A stretch of DNA of 13,312 nt from Lachnospiraceae bacterium (GTDB lineage Bacteria; Bacillota; Clostridia; Lachnospirales; Lachnospiraceae). The translations under genes and the position numbers were made by a program. The DNA lies in the NCBI GenBank assembly GCA_017404585.1, contig JAFRCB010000291.1, positions 1 to 13,312 of the forward strand. The letters run 5' to 3'. Below are positions 1-6,624 of this stretch, piece after piece. The notes beneath the pieces are model-generated. The model ran no database searches. It was not told where the DNA came from and worked only from the letters and a program-made list of their open reading frames with translations. Position 1 is the first letter of the stretch; every line of letters starts with the position of its first letter.

Positions 1-24
1 ACAGAAAGCTTGTCGGTTTTTTCT

Positions 25-71
25 ATAACAGGCACTTCGGCGAAAAATCCGCCGGGCGAATGACCTGTTAT
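25..71 (+). promoter_or_regulatory. Structured leader hairpin upstream of the symporter gene
   Basis: Two nested inverted repeats lie just ahead of the symporter gene. The outer pair is ATAACAGG (25-32) with CCTGTTAT (64-71), a perfect 8-bp match. The inner pair is CGGCG (38-42) with CGCCG (50-54). The element sits about 20 nt before the Shine-Dalgarno sequence, so it should fold in the 5' leader if transcription starts further upstream. A run of six T follows CGG at 17-22 and may be the tail of a terminator whose stem begins before the window. Glycine riboswitches often precede AGCS transporters in Firmicutes, but I do not see that aptamer's conserved core here. The function is unknown. Confidence 0.35.
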
Positions 72-108
72 TGCCGTTAAGAATCTTCAAGAGGAGAGGA
101 GAAGAAAG

Positions 109-1509
109 ATGGAAGGTATTATTTCTGTTCTTGAGGCAATCGACGGCGTCGTATGGGGTCCGATCATGCTGGTCATTCTGGTCGGCACAGGTATCTACCT
201 CACGATTCGCACCAAATTCCTCTGCTGGCGCAACCTTGGCCACGCAATCGGAAACACTTTGTCAAAAGAGGCTCGTCAGACGACCGGTGAAGGAGACGTC
301 TCTCCGTTCGCCGCTCTCTGTACCGCACTTGCTGCTACGATCGGTACCGGCAATATCGCGGGTGTCGCATCGGCTCTCGCTGTAGGCGGTCCGGGCGCGC
401 TGGTATGGATGTGGATCTCGGCTGCATTCGGCCTCACATCCAAGTTCACAGAGTGTGCGCTGGCTGTACGCTACCGTGTGAAAAATGAAAAGGGCGAAAT
501 GCTCGGCGGACCTATGGTCTCCATGGAGCGCGGTATCCCGATGGTCTACGGCGACAAGTTCAAGGGATTCGGCCGCGGTCTGGCGATCGCATTTGCATTT
601 TTCGCAGTCACAGCGTCATTCGGTATCGGTAATCTTACACAGGGCAACTCCATTGCATCCGCAATGCAGACGATCGCCGGCATCCCGATGTGGGTCGTCG
701 GTGTTGTTGTAGGCCTTGCTACTCTGGCAATCGTTGTCGGCGGTCTGAAGTCCATCTCCAACGTGGCTTCTATTATCGTTCCGTTCATGGCAATTTTCTA
801 TTTCTGCGGCGCTCTGATTATTGTTGTTATGCATATCACAGCGATTCCCGGCGCATTTGTCACAATGATCCGCATGGCATTCTCACCGGCAGCAGTCGGC
901 GGCGGTGCGGCAGGTACTGTAGTTGCTTCTATGGGGCAGGCTATGAGCAAGGGTGTTGCCCGCGGCTGCTTCTCCAACGAAGCCGGTATGGGTTCCGCAG
1001 CTATCACAGCAGCGGCAGCCACATCTGATGATTACATCAAGCAGGCATACATCAGCGAGACGGGTACATTCTGGGATACATTCGTTGTCTGTTCAATGAC
1101 AGGACTGGCAATCCTGACGTCCGGCGTCATGGAAGAAGTTGTCGTAGACGGTCAGACAGTCCTTCAGGGCGCTCCGCTCACGATCCGCGCGTTCGAGTCA
1201 ACTCTCGGTGCTCCGGGTGCATGGCTTGTTGCCGTCGCTCTTGCGCTGTTCGCTTTCTCCACAATTCTCGGATGGGAGTATTACGGCGAGAAGGCTCTTG
1301 AGTATCTTACACGCAGCACCAGCGCCGCAATGGCATACAGAATCCTGTTCTCGGTGATCGCTTTTGTCGGATGCGTATCCGCATTTGAAATTGCCCGGGA
1401 TATCGCCGATATTCTGAATGCTCTTATGATCGTTCCGAACGCGATCTGTATGATTCTCCTGATCGGACCGCTGTACAAAGACATGGCGGATTATCAGGGC
1501 AAAATGTAA
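109..1509 (+). CDS. AGCS family sodium:alanine/glycine symporter
   Basis: This encodes a 466-residue inner-membrane protein that imports alanine or glycine together with Na+ (alanine or glycine carrier:cation symporter family, AgcS/DagA/AlsT-like). Family signatures are clear: GTGNIAGVA at residues 79-87, GGPGALVWMW at 93-102, and SNEAGMGSA at 289-297, with many hydrophobic segments between them. The length is normal for the family. The ATG at 109 is preceded by AGGAG at 97-101, seven bases away, which supports this start. No gene shares its operon in the window; a gap of about 150 bases follows. Codon use is strongly biased, as in the Rnf genes, which suggests high expression. The exact substrate (alanine, glycine or both) cannot be read from the sequence. 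Confidence 0.93.
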   Translation: MEGIISVLEAIDGVVWGPIMLVILVGTGIYLTIRTKFLCWRNLGHAIGNTLSKEARQTTGEGDVSPFAALCTALAATIGTGNIAGVASALAVGGPGALVWMWISAAFGLTSKFTECALAVRYRVKNEKGEMLGGPMVSMERGIPMVYGDKFKGFGRGLAIAFAFFAVTASFGIGNLTQGNSIASAMQTIAGIPMWVVGVVVGLATLAIVVGGLKSISNVASIIVPFMAIFYFCGALIIVVMHITAIPGAFVTMIRMAFSPAAVGGGAAGTVVASMGQAMSKGVARGCFSNEAGMGSAAITAAAATSDDYIKQAYISETGTFWDTFVVCSMTGLAILTSGVMEEVVVDGQTVLQGAPLTIRAFESTLGAPGAWLVAVALALFAFSTILGWEYYGEKALEYLTRSTSAAMAYRILFSVIAFVGCVSAFEIARDIADILNALMIVPNAICMILLIGPLYKDMADYQGKM

Positions 1510-1665
1510 TTTTCGGTCTTCGAATGGCTGAAAATCCATTTTATTTGGAATCTTTCATGTAACCGGTGTCGCGATTCTTCTTTTAGAAAAGATTAACCGA
1601 TGATTCTGTTGTATAGTGTTTGGGCATTATAGTGACAACCAGTTACAGATGGAGGGGACGAAAAA

Positions 1666-1917
1666 GTGGATACAAAACTAAGACTGGTCTATCAGAATTC
1701 CGAAAGATCGGTGAAAGTTCGCAACGTGAACCTGTTCGCGATACATTTCGCTGACCGGATCAGAAAAGAAGAGCCTGATCTGCACAAATTTGTCAAGAGG
1801 TCGGGACTGCCGCCGGGATATGTAAATGAGGTAAGTAAAGCCCTGCGGATCGCTGAATACGTGATCCTGAGCGATTCCGGCGTTGATATTGTGAATTCGC
1901 TGATGAAAGAAAATTAA
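1666..1917 (+). CDS. Small hypothetical protein (83 aa, GTG start)
   Basis: I do not recognise this protein. It begins with GTG at 1666, eight bases after a good GGAGGGG ribosome binding site (1651-1657), and ends 5 bases before a strong terminator stem, so it reads as a genuine gene in its own short transcript. The product is 83 residues, soluble, with a basic N-terminal half (RIRK, KFVKRS), a PPGY turn near the middle, and a predicted helix running into the C-terminus. There is no signal peptide or membrane segment and no cysteine. It could be a small regulator, but no helix-turn-helix is convincing. No promoter could be assigned confidently in the 156 bases before it. Confidence 0.65.
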   Translation: MDTKLRLVYQNSERSVKVRNVNLFAIHFADRIRKEEPDLHKFVKRSGLPPGYVNEVSKALRIAEYVILSDSGVDIVNSLMKEN

Positions 1918-1922
1918 TAGGG

Positions 1923-2001
1923 GACCGCCCCGGAAGCTCGATGCGGCAGATGATCATAAAATAAGGTCATCGCGCAATGAGCTTTCGGGGCGGTCTTTTT
2001 T
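1923..2001 (+). terminator. Very long Rho-independent terminator hairpin
   Basis: The left arm 1923-1939 pairs with the right arm 1979-1995 over 17 bases with one G-U pair, followed by six T (1996-2001). The 39-base loop can itself fold: TGCG (1942-1945) with CGCA (1973-1976), and GATGATC (1949-1955) with GGTCATC (1965-1971), closing an A-rich 9-base loop. The whole forms a stacked stem of about 28 pairs. It ends the transcript of the 83-residue gene. Confidence 0.85.
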
Positions 2002-2124
2002 ACGACAGGGTTATGGCAGCTGCAGCGATAAAAGAGGAGTTTTTGGCTTGTCGGCGAAAATGAAGGGTGCAGAGAACGAAAAATCCTACGAAAAATCCAA
2101 TCGCGGTTTGGTGAGTATTCCGGA

Positions 2125-2153
2125 TTGTTCCGGGTCGACCGAACTGGTATACT
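2125..2153 (+). promoter_or_regulatory. Candidate sigma-A promoter of the prepilin peptidase unit
   Basis: The -35 TTGTTC (2125-2130) and -10 TATACT (2148-2153) are separated by 17 bases, and TGG directly before the -10 makes an extended -10. Transcription would start near 2160. The spacer contains the palindrome GGTCGACC, which might be an operator but could be chance. Confidence 0.5.
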
Positions 2154-2168
2154 GACTATACTTTCTTA

Positions 2169-2188
2169 CGGAGACGGTTCCGTCTCCG
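2169..2188 (+). promoter_or_regulatory. 5'-leader hairpin before the prepilin peptidase
   Basis: CGGAGACG (2169-2176) and CGTCTCCG (2181-2188) pair perfectly around a GTTC loop. The hairpin lies about 10 bases after the predicted transcription start and 22 bases before the Shine-Dalgarno sequence. No T-run follows, so it is more likely an mRNA-stabilising 5' hairpin than a terminator. Confidence 0.45.
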
Positions 2189-2224
2189 AAATTCCCAAAG
2201 CGCATTAAACGGAGGTGCAGATGT

Positions 2225-2734
2225 ATGTCGATTGCCATATATCTTTTATTATTGTACTCATTTTTAGCCATGCTGTTCGACCTGACGACGGACAGGATCC
2301 CGAATTACCTGGTGGCTGCTGAACTGGCAGGCGGCCTTGCCTATCAGTTCTATATCTTCGGTCCTATGGGGATACTGTCTTTCCTCGGCGGAATTACCGT
2401 GCCGTTCGCTCTTTCCTATGCGATGTTCCTCTTTCGGATGATCGGAGCCGGGGACATTAAGCTTTTCATGGCTCTGGGGTCTGTCGCCGGTTTTCCCCGG
2501 AATGTGAAAATCATGCTGTGGTCAGTTATCTGCGGCGGGATCATTTCCGTATGTATTATGTGGCGGAGGACCGGATTTATGCCCCGTCTGGCATATCTGA
2601 TTTCATATGTGGGAGACTTTATCAGGACCGGCGTGCGGAAACCATATCGAAAGGAAGGCGGGAGGGCCGAGAACTTTCATTTTACGGTCGCGATATTCGC
2701 GGCGGTTCTTATCCTTGCCCTGACCCGGATATAG
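2225..2734 (+). CDS. Type IV prepilin peptidase, A24 family (TadV/CpaA-like)
   Basis: This encodes a 169-residue membrane aspartyl protease that removes the leader peptide of type IV or Flp prepilins. The two catalytic aspartates of the A24 family are visible: Asp19, in FDLTTDRIPN (residues 18-27), and Asp77, in the GAGDIKL motif (74-80). Several hydrophobic helices surround them. The protein is short and lacks the N-terminal methyltransferase domain of PilD, as expected of TadV/CpaA-type enzymes. The ATG at 2225 has GGAGGT at 2211-2216, eight bases upstream; an ATG at 2221 is in another frame. The next gene begins 14 bases later, so the two form an operon. No pilin gene is in the window, so its substrate must be encoded elsewhere. 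Confidence 0.88.
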   Translation: MSIAIYLLLLYSFLAMLFDLTTDRIPNYLVAAELAGGLAYQFYIFGPMGILSFLGGITVPFALSYAMFLFRMIGAGDIKLFMALGSVAGFPRNVKIMLWSVICGGIISVCIMWRRTGFMPRLAYLISYVGDFIRTGVRKPYRKEGGRAENFHFTVAIFAAVLILALTRI

Positions 2735-2748
2735 AGAAGGAGGATTAC

Positions 2749-3762
2749 ATGAAAAAGAAAGTATTGGCGATCTGCGATCTTGAGGCGTCTTACGCCGTAC
2801 ATTTTACGGAGCACGTTAATCGCCGGGGAAACATACCGTTCGAGATACACGCGTTCACAAGTACCGACCAGCTGAGAGAGTATCTGAAGGACCATGTCGT
2901 GGAGATCCTTCTTATATCAGAGAAGGCTATGTGCAGTGAGGTCGAGAACTGGGATATCGCGGAGACTGTGATCCTTACCGAGGAGATGCGGCGGAAAGCA
3001 CACGATCGGTATCCGAGAGTGTATAAATATCAGTCTTCAATGAACGTTGTCAGGGAAGTCCTGGCTGCATACGGTGAGAAGAAGAGTCTTAAGGATCCTG
3101 CGGAGAAATTCCTGAAGCCCAAATGCAGGATCGTCGGCGTGTATTCCCCTGTCGCGAGATGCCTGAAGACGTCATTGGCCCTGACGCTTGGGCAGATCGC
3201 GAGCAGAGACCGGGCGGTCCTCTATATGAGTTTTGAGGAATTCTCGGGCTTTGGGGGACTGCTTCGGGATAAGTATGAGAGAAATATATCGGATGTGATC
3301 TATTATCTTCGCCAGGAGGATGAGAACATTATTCTCAAGCTGTCGCAGATCATTCAGAAGACAGGCAGACTGGACTACATCCCGCCGGCCCATTCACCGG
3401 AGGATTTAAGGAATGTGAAGGCAGCGGAATGGCACGAACTCTTATGTGCCCTGATTGAAAAGTCCAGCTACGAGGTCATTATTTTGGATATAGGTGACGG
3501 GCTCGGTATGCTGAGAGACTTTCTGTCCGAGTGCGACGTGATTTATATGCCGACGAAGGAGAATGCATTTGCCAAAGCCAAGATACAGGCTTTCGATGAC
3601 TGGCTCGAACTGTGGGATTCGGCGGCTGTCAAGTCCAGGATCAGAAGGCTTGAGCTTTCCCCTGCGGATCTGCCGGTCAGCCGGGACCGGTATGTCGAGC
3701 AGCTGGTATGGACACAGCTGGGAGAGACGGCCAGGGACTTAATAAAACAGGATCTTCCATGA
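2749..3762 (+). CDS. TadZ/CpaE-like protein: receiver-like domain plus degenerate MinD/ParA-type ATPase
   Basis: This encodes a 337-residue protein. Residues 1-110 look like a response-regulator-like receiver fold. Residues about 126-335 resemble MinD/ParA-family ATPases. The P-loop region (SPVARCLKT, 133-141) is degenerate: the glycines of the deviant Walker A are missing, although Lys140-Thr141 remain. A Walker B-like VIILD is at 243-247. This layout is that of TadZ/CpaE proteins, which position Tad/Flp pilus machines at the cell pole. I have seen closely similar sequences in Lachnospiraceae Flp loci. The ATG at 2749 has GAAGGAGG at 2736-2743. The reading frame stays open upstream to 2518, but that stretch overlaps the peptidase gene and has no comparable start. 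ATP binding may be weak or lost. Confidence 0.72.
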   Translation: MKKKVLAICDLEASYAVHFTEHVNRRGNIPFEIHAFTSTDQLREYLKDHVVEILLISEKAMCSEVENWDIAETVILTEEMRRKAHDRYPRVYKYQSSMNVVREVLAAYGEKKSLKDPAEKFLKPKCRIVGVYSPVARCLKTSLALTLGQIASRDRAVLYMSFEEFSGFGGLLRDKYERNISDVIYYLRQEDENIILKLSQIIQKTGRLDYIPPAHSPEDLRNVKAAEWHELLCALIEKSSYEVIILDIGDGLGMLRDFLSECDVIYMPTKENAFAKAKIQAFDDWLELWDSAAVKSRIRRLELSPADLPVSRDRYVEQLVWTQLGETARDLIKQDLP

Positions 3763-3794
3763 AAGACCGTTCTTTTAGACGGTCTTTTGTTTTG
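3762..3794 (+). terminator. Rho-independent terminator of the pilus-related pair
   Basis: AAAGACCGT (3762-3770) pairs perfectly with ACGGTCTTT (3779-3787) around an 8-base loop, and a T-rich tract follows. The stem begins at the last base of the stop codon, so it closes the two-gene unit tightly. Confidence 0.85.
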
Positions 3795-3819
3795 CCCGAA
3801 AATAATGTACAATTATAAC
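3792..3819 (+). promoter_or_regulatory. Candidate promoter for the helical helicase-insertion-like gene
   Basis: TTGCCC (3792-3797) and TATAAC (3814-3819) are 16 bases apart, directly after the terminator and about 85 bases before the chosen start codon. The match is moderate. Confidence 0.35.
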
Positions 3820-3902
3820 AGTAGATTTTTCTCGGTTTGAGATGATTCCGCCTCTGCAGGAGGTGGGCAGCGAACATTTTGTGCATGAGCGTGGAGGCAG
3901 GT

Positions 3903-5300
3903 ATGGCTTTCGATCAGGAAGAGATGCTGAATATGGATACACAGGCGGAGCCGGCCGTTAAAAGTCTGGGGTCCCTGATCCGGGAGTACGCAGACAGTAA
4001 GAATGCTCCGAATCTCATGAGGCAGATCGCGCTGGGTCCGGACATGCTCACTGAGGAGAAAATGGGTGAACAGGAAGCCCTGATCAACCGCTTTGCGGCA
4101 GCAGCGGAGGAAATCTATGCAGGGATGGATGACAGCAAAGTCGGGAAAATCAACGTCGAGGGAATTTACCGTATGCATCCGCTTCGGTATGTCAACTGCC
4201 GGGAGTGGAGTGCACGGGCAGCGGCCTCGGCTGCGAAGGAGGCAGCTGCCCTGAGGCGGGCACTTGAAAAACTGAATGACGCGGATACAGCTTTTCTCAA
4301 AGTCGTCCCTCAGATAAAAAGCGTGAAAAAGACCCGGGAAGAGTACGCAAATCATGCTGCGATCGCGCACGAACTCGGCAACTGGTATCTTTTTCCTCCG
4401 GGATGGGCGCAGACGGGCAGTCTTCAGACCAGCCTCAACAGCTTTCTTATGGCGGGGGCAAATGCCGAACTTGCGGCCGAGCACGGCTGGAAGATTCTTG
4501 AGAAGTGGAAGCCGGAGTTCCTGGAATTGGATGCCGAGAATCTCGGAGGTCAGCTGAGGGAGATTGAAAATTCCTGGCTGCTCACAAAATCACTGGCTAT
4601 GAAGAAAATGATCGACTGGCTGACGCCATTCGCGCGGGAACCTATCGACGAGGCCTCCCTGGCAGACACATTTGCTGACCTTGCCGCGTTTCGGAGAGAA
4701 CGCAGTGCAGCTCTGGAGGTAATCGATAAATATCGCAACGAACTGGCCGCTCTCAAATGCGCGAAGATGGACCGGGCGAGAGGGGTCGCGGGCATGGAGT
4801 TCTGCATATATGACTGGGAGCTGGTGCGGGCGAAAGCCCGGGCGGCGCTTGCCAGCATGAGAAAGCTCTGGGAACTCACCGGGACTGACGAAGTGAGACT
4901 TCGCTGCGGCGGAGACCAGATGATTGCATATCACCTTACCCGGATCACGAATTCATGGTCACGCGTCATGGCTGCCCAGAATAATCTTGCGCACACGCTG
5001 ATGATCGATTTTACCGACAGCGGACCTAACTGGATCCATTCACAGAGGTCGATCTGTATGCAGATCGAGAGTCATCTCGATGAGATGCCGAAATGGATCA
5101 GTTTTAATAATGCAGTGCTGGATATGTGGGACGCCGGTCTTTACGGGATAGCCGAGATCTGGCACAGAGGGTGCGGAGCAGAGGAATTGCTGGCTGCCTA
5201 CCGTAAAGCCATCAGCCGCGACGCGCTCATCCAGTATATAGAGAATGATCCGGAACTCTCAGCCCTGTATGGGGATGACCTGCCGGAGATATTCGGATAA
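3903..5300 (+). CDS. Helical protein resembling the insertion region of DUF4011/DUF3320-type SF1 helicases
   Basis: This encodes a 465-residue, almost entirely helical, soluble protein. Several conserved-looking patches recall the long region inside the ATPase of giant (~1500-2000 aa) DUF4011/DUF3320-type helicases: an HPLRYV motif around residue 90, a Trp-rich FPPGW region near 150, repeated Trp-containing helices, and a C-terminal stretch in which EELLAAYRKA leads into DPELSALYG. No P-loop, DEAD-like motif or other helicase motif is present. The assignment is from remembered family patterns, not a search. I chose ATG 3903 because GGAGG (3893-3897) lies five bases upstream; an in-frame TTG at 3879 and an ATG at 3885 follow a second AGGAGGTG (3858-3865) at long spacing. 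It could be a remnant of a larger helicase or a stand-alone partner. Confidence 0.6.
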   Translation: MAFDQEEMLNMDTQAEPAVKSLGSLIREYADSKNAPNLMRQIALGPDMLTEEKMGEQEALINRFAAAAEEIYAGMDDSKVGKINVEGIYRMHPLRYVNCREWSARAAASAAKEAAALRRALEKLNDADTAFLKVVPQIKSVKKTREEYANHAAIAHELGNWYLFPPGWAQTGSLQTSLNSFLMAGANAELAAEHGWKILEKWKPEFLELDAENLGGQLREIENSWLLTKSLAMKKMIDWLTPFAREPIDEASLADTFADLAAFRRERSAALEVIDKYRNELAALKCAKMDRARGVAGMEFCIYDWELVRAKARAALASMRKLWELTGTDEVRLRCGGDQMIAYHLTRITNSWSRVMAAQNNLAHTLMIDFTDSGPNWIHSQRSICMQIESHLDEMPKWISFNNAVLDMWDAGLYGIAEIWHRGCGAEELLAAYRKAISRDALIQYIENDPELSALYGDDLPEIFG

Positions 5301-5387
5301 CTTAAAAAGCGGGGAGACTTGAATTTCGATTTCGACGGTCCTAAAAATGATAAGCGGAAAATTATGTGTAAAACTAGGGAGGTGCAC

Positions 5388-6083
5388 ATGGATACAAAGA
5401 ATATTACAAAGGAAATGCTTGCGGGAATGATTGACCACACAAATCTCAAAGCCTATGCGACGGACGCGGATCTTGAAAAGCTGTGTGACGAAGCCAGAAC
5501 GAACAGGTTCGCGATGATAGCGATCAATGGCGTCCAGGTCGCACACTGCCATGAGCTCCTGGCCGGCAGCGGAGTGCATGTCGGAGCGACGGTTTCTTTT
5601 CCGCTCGGACAGATGACGATCGAGGGTAAGGCTTTTGAGTGCGAAGATGCTATCAAGAATGGGGCGGATGAGATCGACTATGTCCTGAATATCGGAAGAC
5701 TTCGCATGGGGGACCTCGCTTATATAGAAAAAGAGATGCAGGTCATCGTGGATATCTGCAGAAAATACGGAGTCCTCTCCAAAGTCATATTTGAGAACTG
5801 CTATCTCACAAAGGATGAGATCCGCGCGGCCAGTGAGGTCGCAAAAAAAGTCAGGCCGGATTTCATAAAGACCTCGACGGGATTCGGCACCGGCGGAGCG
5901 ACCGTGGAAGATGTAGCGCTCATGAAGTCGGTCGTAGGTGATACGGTGAAAGTCAAGGCTGCGGGCGGAATCCGCACATGGGCGGACACAAGAGCCATGA
6001 TAGAGGCGGGAGCCGAGCGCATAGGGACGAGTGCGGGACCGAAGATCCTGGCAGAATTCGAAGCTGAGATGGGTAAAATGTAA
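5388..6083 (+). CDS. deoC: Deoxyribose-phosphate aldolase
   Basis: This encodes a 231-residue cytosolic TIM-barrel aldolase that cleaves 2-deoxyribose-5-phosphate to glyceraldehyde-3-phosphate and acetaldehyde, the last step of deoxynucleoside breakdown. The active-site residues are present: Asp97 in GADEID (92-97), the Schiff-base Lys161 in IKTSTGFG (160-167), and Lys190 in VKAAGGIR (189-196). Other segments depart from the best-known DeoC sequences: AINGVQ (45-50) stands where many have CVNP, and FENCYLT (135-141) stands where many have ETCLLT. I associate this variant with clostridia. The ATG at 5388 has GGGAGGTG at 5377-5384; an upstream in-frame extension to 5319 lacks such a site. No nucleoside phosphorylase or DeoR neighbour is seen. 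Confidence 0.9.
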   Translation: MDTKNITKEMLAGMIDHTNLKAYATDADLEKLCDEARTNRFAMIAINGVQVAHCHELLAGSGVHVGATVSFPLGQMTIEGKAFECEDAIKNGADEIDYVLNIGRLRMGDLAYIEKEMQVIVDICRKYGVLSKVIFENCYLTKDEIRAASEVAKKVRPDFIKTSTGFGTGGATVEDVALMKSVVGDTVKVKAAGGIRTWADTRAMIEAGAERIGTSAGPKILAEFEAEMGKM

Positions 6084-6097
6084 TACGCGAGAATCCG

Positions 6098-6117
6098 GGA
6101 GGCGGCTTGCCGCCTCC
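6098..6117 (+). other. Perfect hairpin between deoC and the small membrane-protein gene
   Basis: GGAGGCGG (6098-6105) and CCGCCTCC (6110-6117) pair around a CTTG loop, 14 bases after the deoC stop. No clear T-run follows, so it is at best a weak terminator. It may instead protect the deoC mRNA or reduce expression of the next gene. Confidence 0.5.
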
Positions 6118-6147
6118 TGTCTGATTGAACGAAAAGTGGAGGAAAAA

Positions 6148-6387
6148 ATGAGTATTAAGAATAAGGTGCAGATACTGTTGTTCCCGGTGACGCTTGCAGC
6201 TGGAATCATCACAGGGATCGCCATTGAGAGGACTAAGAAAAAAGCGGCCGGCATTGCGGCGGTAGATGCCGCTCTCCGGGAAGAGCTGCCGGAGGAAGAG
6301 CCCAAAGAGAGTGAGGAGGCAGAGAACGCGGAGAGTCCGAAGGAAGAGGCTGCAGAAAATCCGGAGGAAAACACTGCAGCTGAGTAA
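6148..6387 (+). CDS. Small membrane-anchored acidic protein (79 aa), function unknown
   Basis: I do not recognise this protein. The 79-residue product has a short basic N-terminus (MSIKNK), one hydrophobic segment (about residues 8-25, LLFPVTLAAGIITGIAI), a basic RTKKK stop-transfer stretch, and then a long Glu/Ala/Pro-rich acidic tail with no hydrophobic core. This suggests an N-terminally anchored membrane protein with a flexible acidic cytosolic tail; the positive-inside rule would place the RTKKK side inside. ATG 6148 has GGAGG at 6138-6142. It lies 64 bases after deoC, with the hairpin described between them, and may be co-transcribed at reduced level. The tail is low-complexity, so family assignment is not possible by eye. 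Confidence 0.6.
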   Translation: MSIKNKVQILLFPVTLAAGIITGIAIERTKKKAAGIAAVDAALREELPEEEPKESEEAENAESPKEEAAENPEENTAAE

Positions 6388-6417
6388 TGTGCGGCGGGAG
6401 CGTCCGGAGAATAGTAG

Positions 6418-6461
6418 GATATTCGGCTTCGGATATCGATATTTCGATACTTGCATTTTTT
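6418..6461 (+). terminator. Palindromic cluster with T-run; possible weak terminator or operator
   Basis: GATATTCG (6418-6425) pairs with CGGATATC (6430-6437) with one G-U pair. TATCGA (6434-6439) pairs with TCGATA (6444-6449). The two hairpins share bases 6434-6437 and exclude each other. Six T follow at 6456-6461, but seven bases beyond the second stem, so termination would be weak. It lies between the deoC unit and the Tat promoter. The rest of the 257-base gap 6388-6644 holds the Tat promoter and leader. Confidence 0.35.
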
Positions 6462-6504
6462 AATAAACATGGTGTATTCAAAGCGTTATGGGCTCCAAAC
6501 TACC

Positions 6505-6534
6505 TTGACATGCTATTCCGCAAAAAACTATAAT
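6505..6534 (+). promoter_or_regulatory. Near-perfect sigma-A promoter for the Tat operon
   Basis: TTGACA (6505-6510) and TATAAT (6529-6534) match the consensus exactly and are separated by 18 bases. Transcription would start near 6541, giving a leader of about 100 bases before the first Tat gene. Confidence 0.85.
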
Positions 6535-6600
6535 GACAAATAGATTAATATGTTAACTAATATTCAGCCCATTGCCTGCAGTGGCGGAGGCATCTCACAC

Positions 6601-6624
6601 TGAGAAATCTGGTTTCTTAGATTT
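6601..6624 (+). promoter_or_regulatory. Alternative hairpins in the Tat leader
   Basis: TGAGAAA (6601-6607) can pair with TTTCTTA (6613-6619), and AAATCT (6605-6610) can pair with AGATTT (6619-6624). The two stems overlap and cannot form together. Both end a few bases before the AGGAG ribosome binding site (6630-6634). A further stem, TGCCT with AGGCA, lies just upstream around 6575-6594. I do not recognise a known riboswitch; the role is unproven. Confidence 0.3.

Noticed and set aside
1..108. Glycine riboswitch ahead of the symporter
   Set aside because: Expected from gene context, but the conserved aptamer core is not visible in the bases available; only a nested hairpin is seen.
2518..2748. 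N-terminal extension of the TadZ-like protein
   Set aside because: The frame is open but overlaps the prepilin peptidase in another frame, and the strong GAAGGAGG site points to ATG 2749.
3879..3902. Earlier starts (TTG 3879, ATG 3885) for the helicase-insertion-like gene
   Set aside because: Spacing from AGGAGGTG (3858-3865) is 13 and 19 bases; ATG 3903 has its own GGAGG five bases upstream. The earlier starts remain possible.
5259..6470. Long minus-strand open frame of 403 codons opposite deoC and its neighbour
   Set aside because: It lies antisense to deoC, whose active-site motifs are clear, and its product is low-complexity Ser/Ala/Arg sequence from the acidic tail on the other strand. 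No ribosome binding site or family resemblance.
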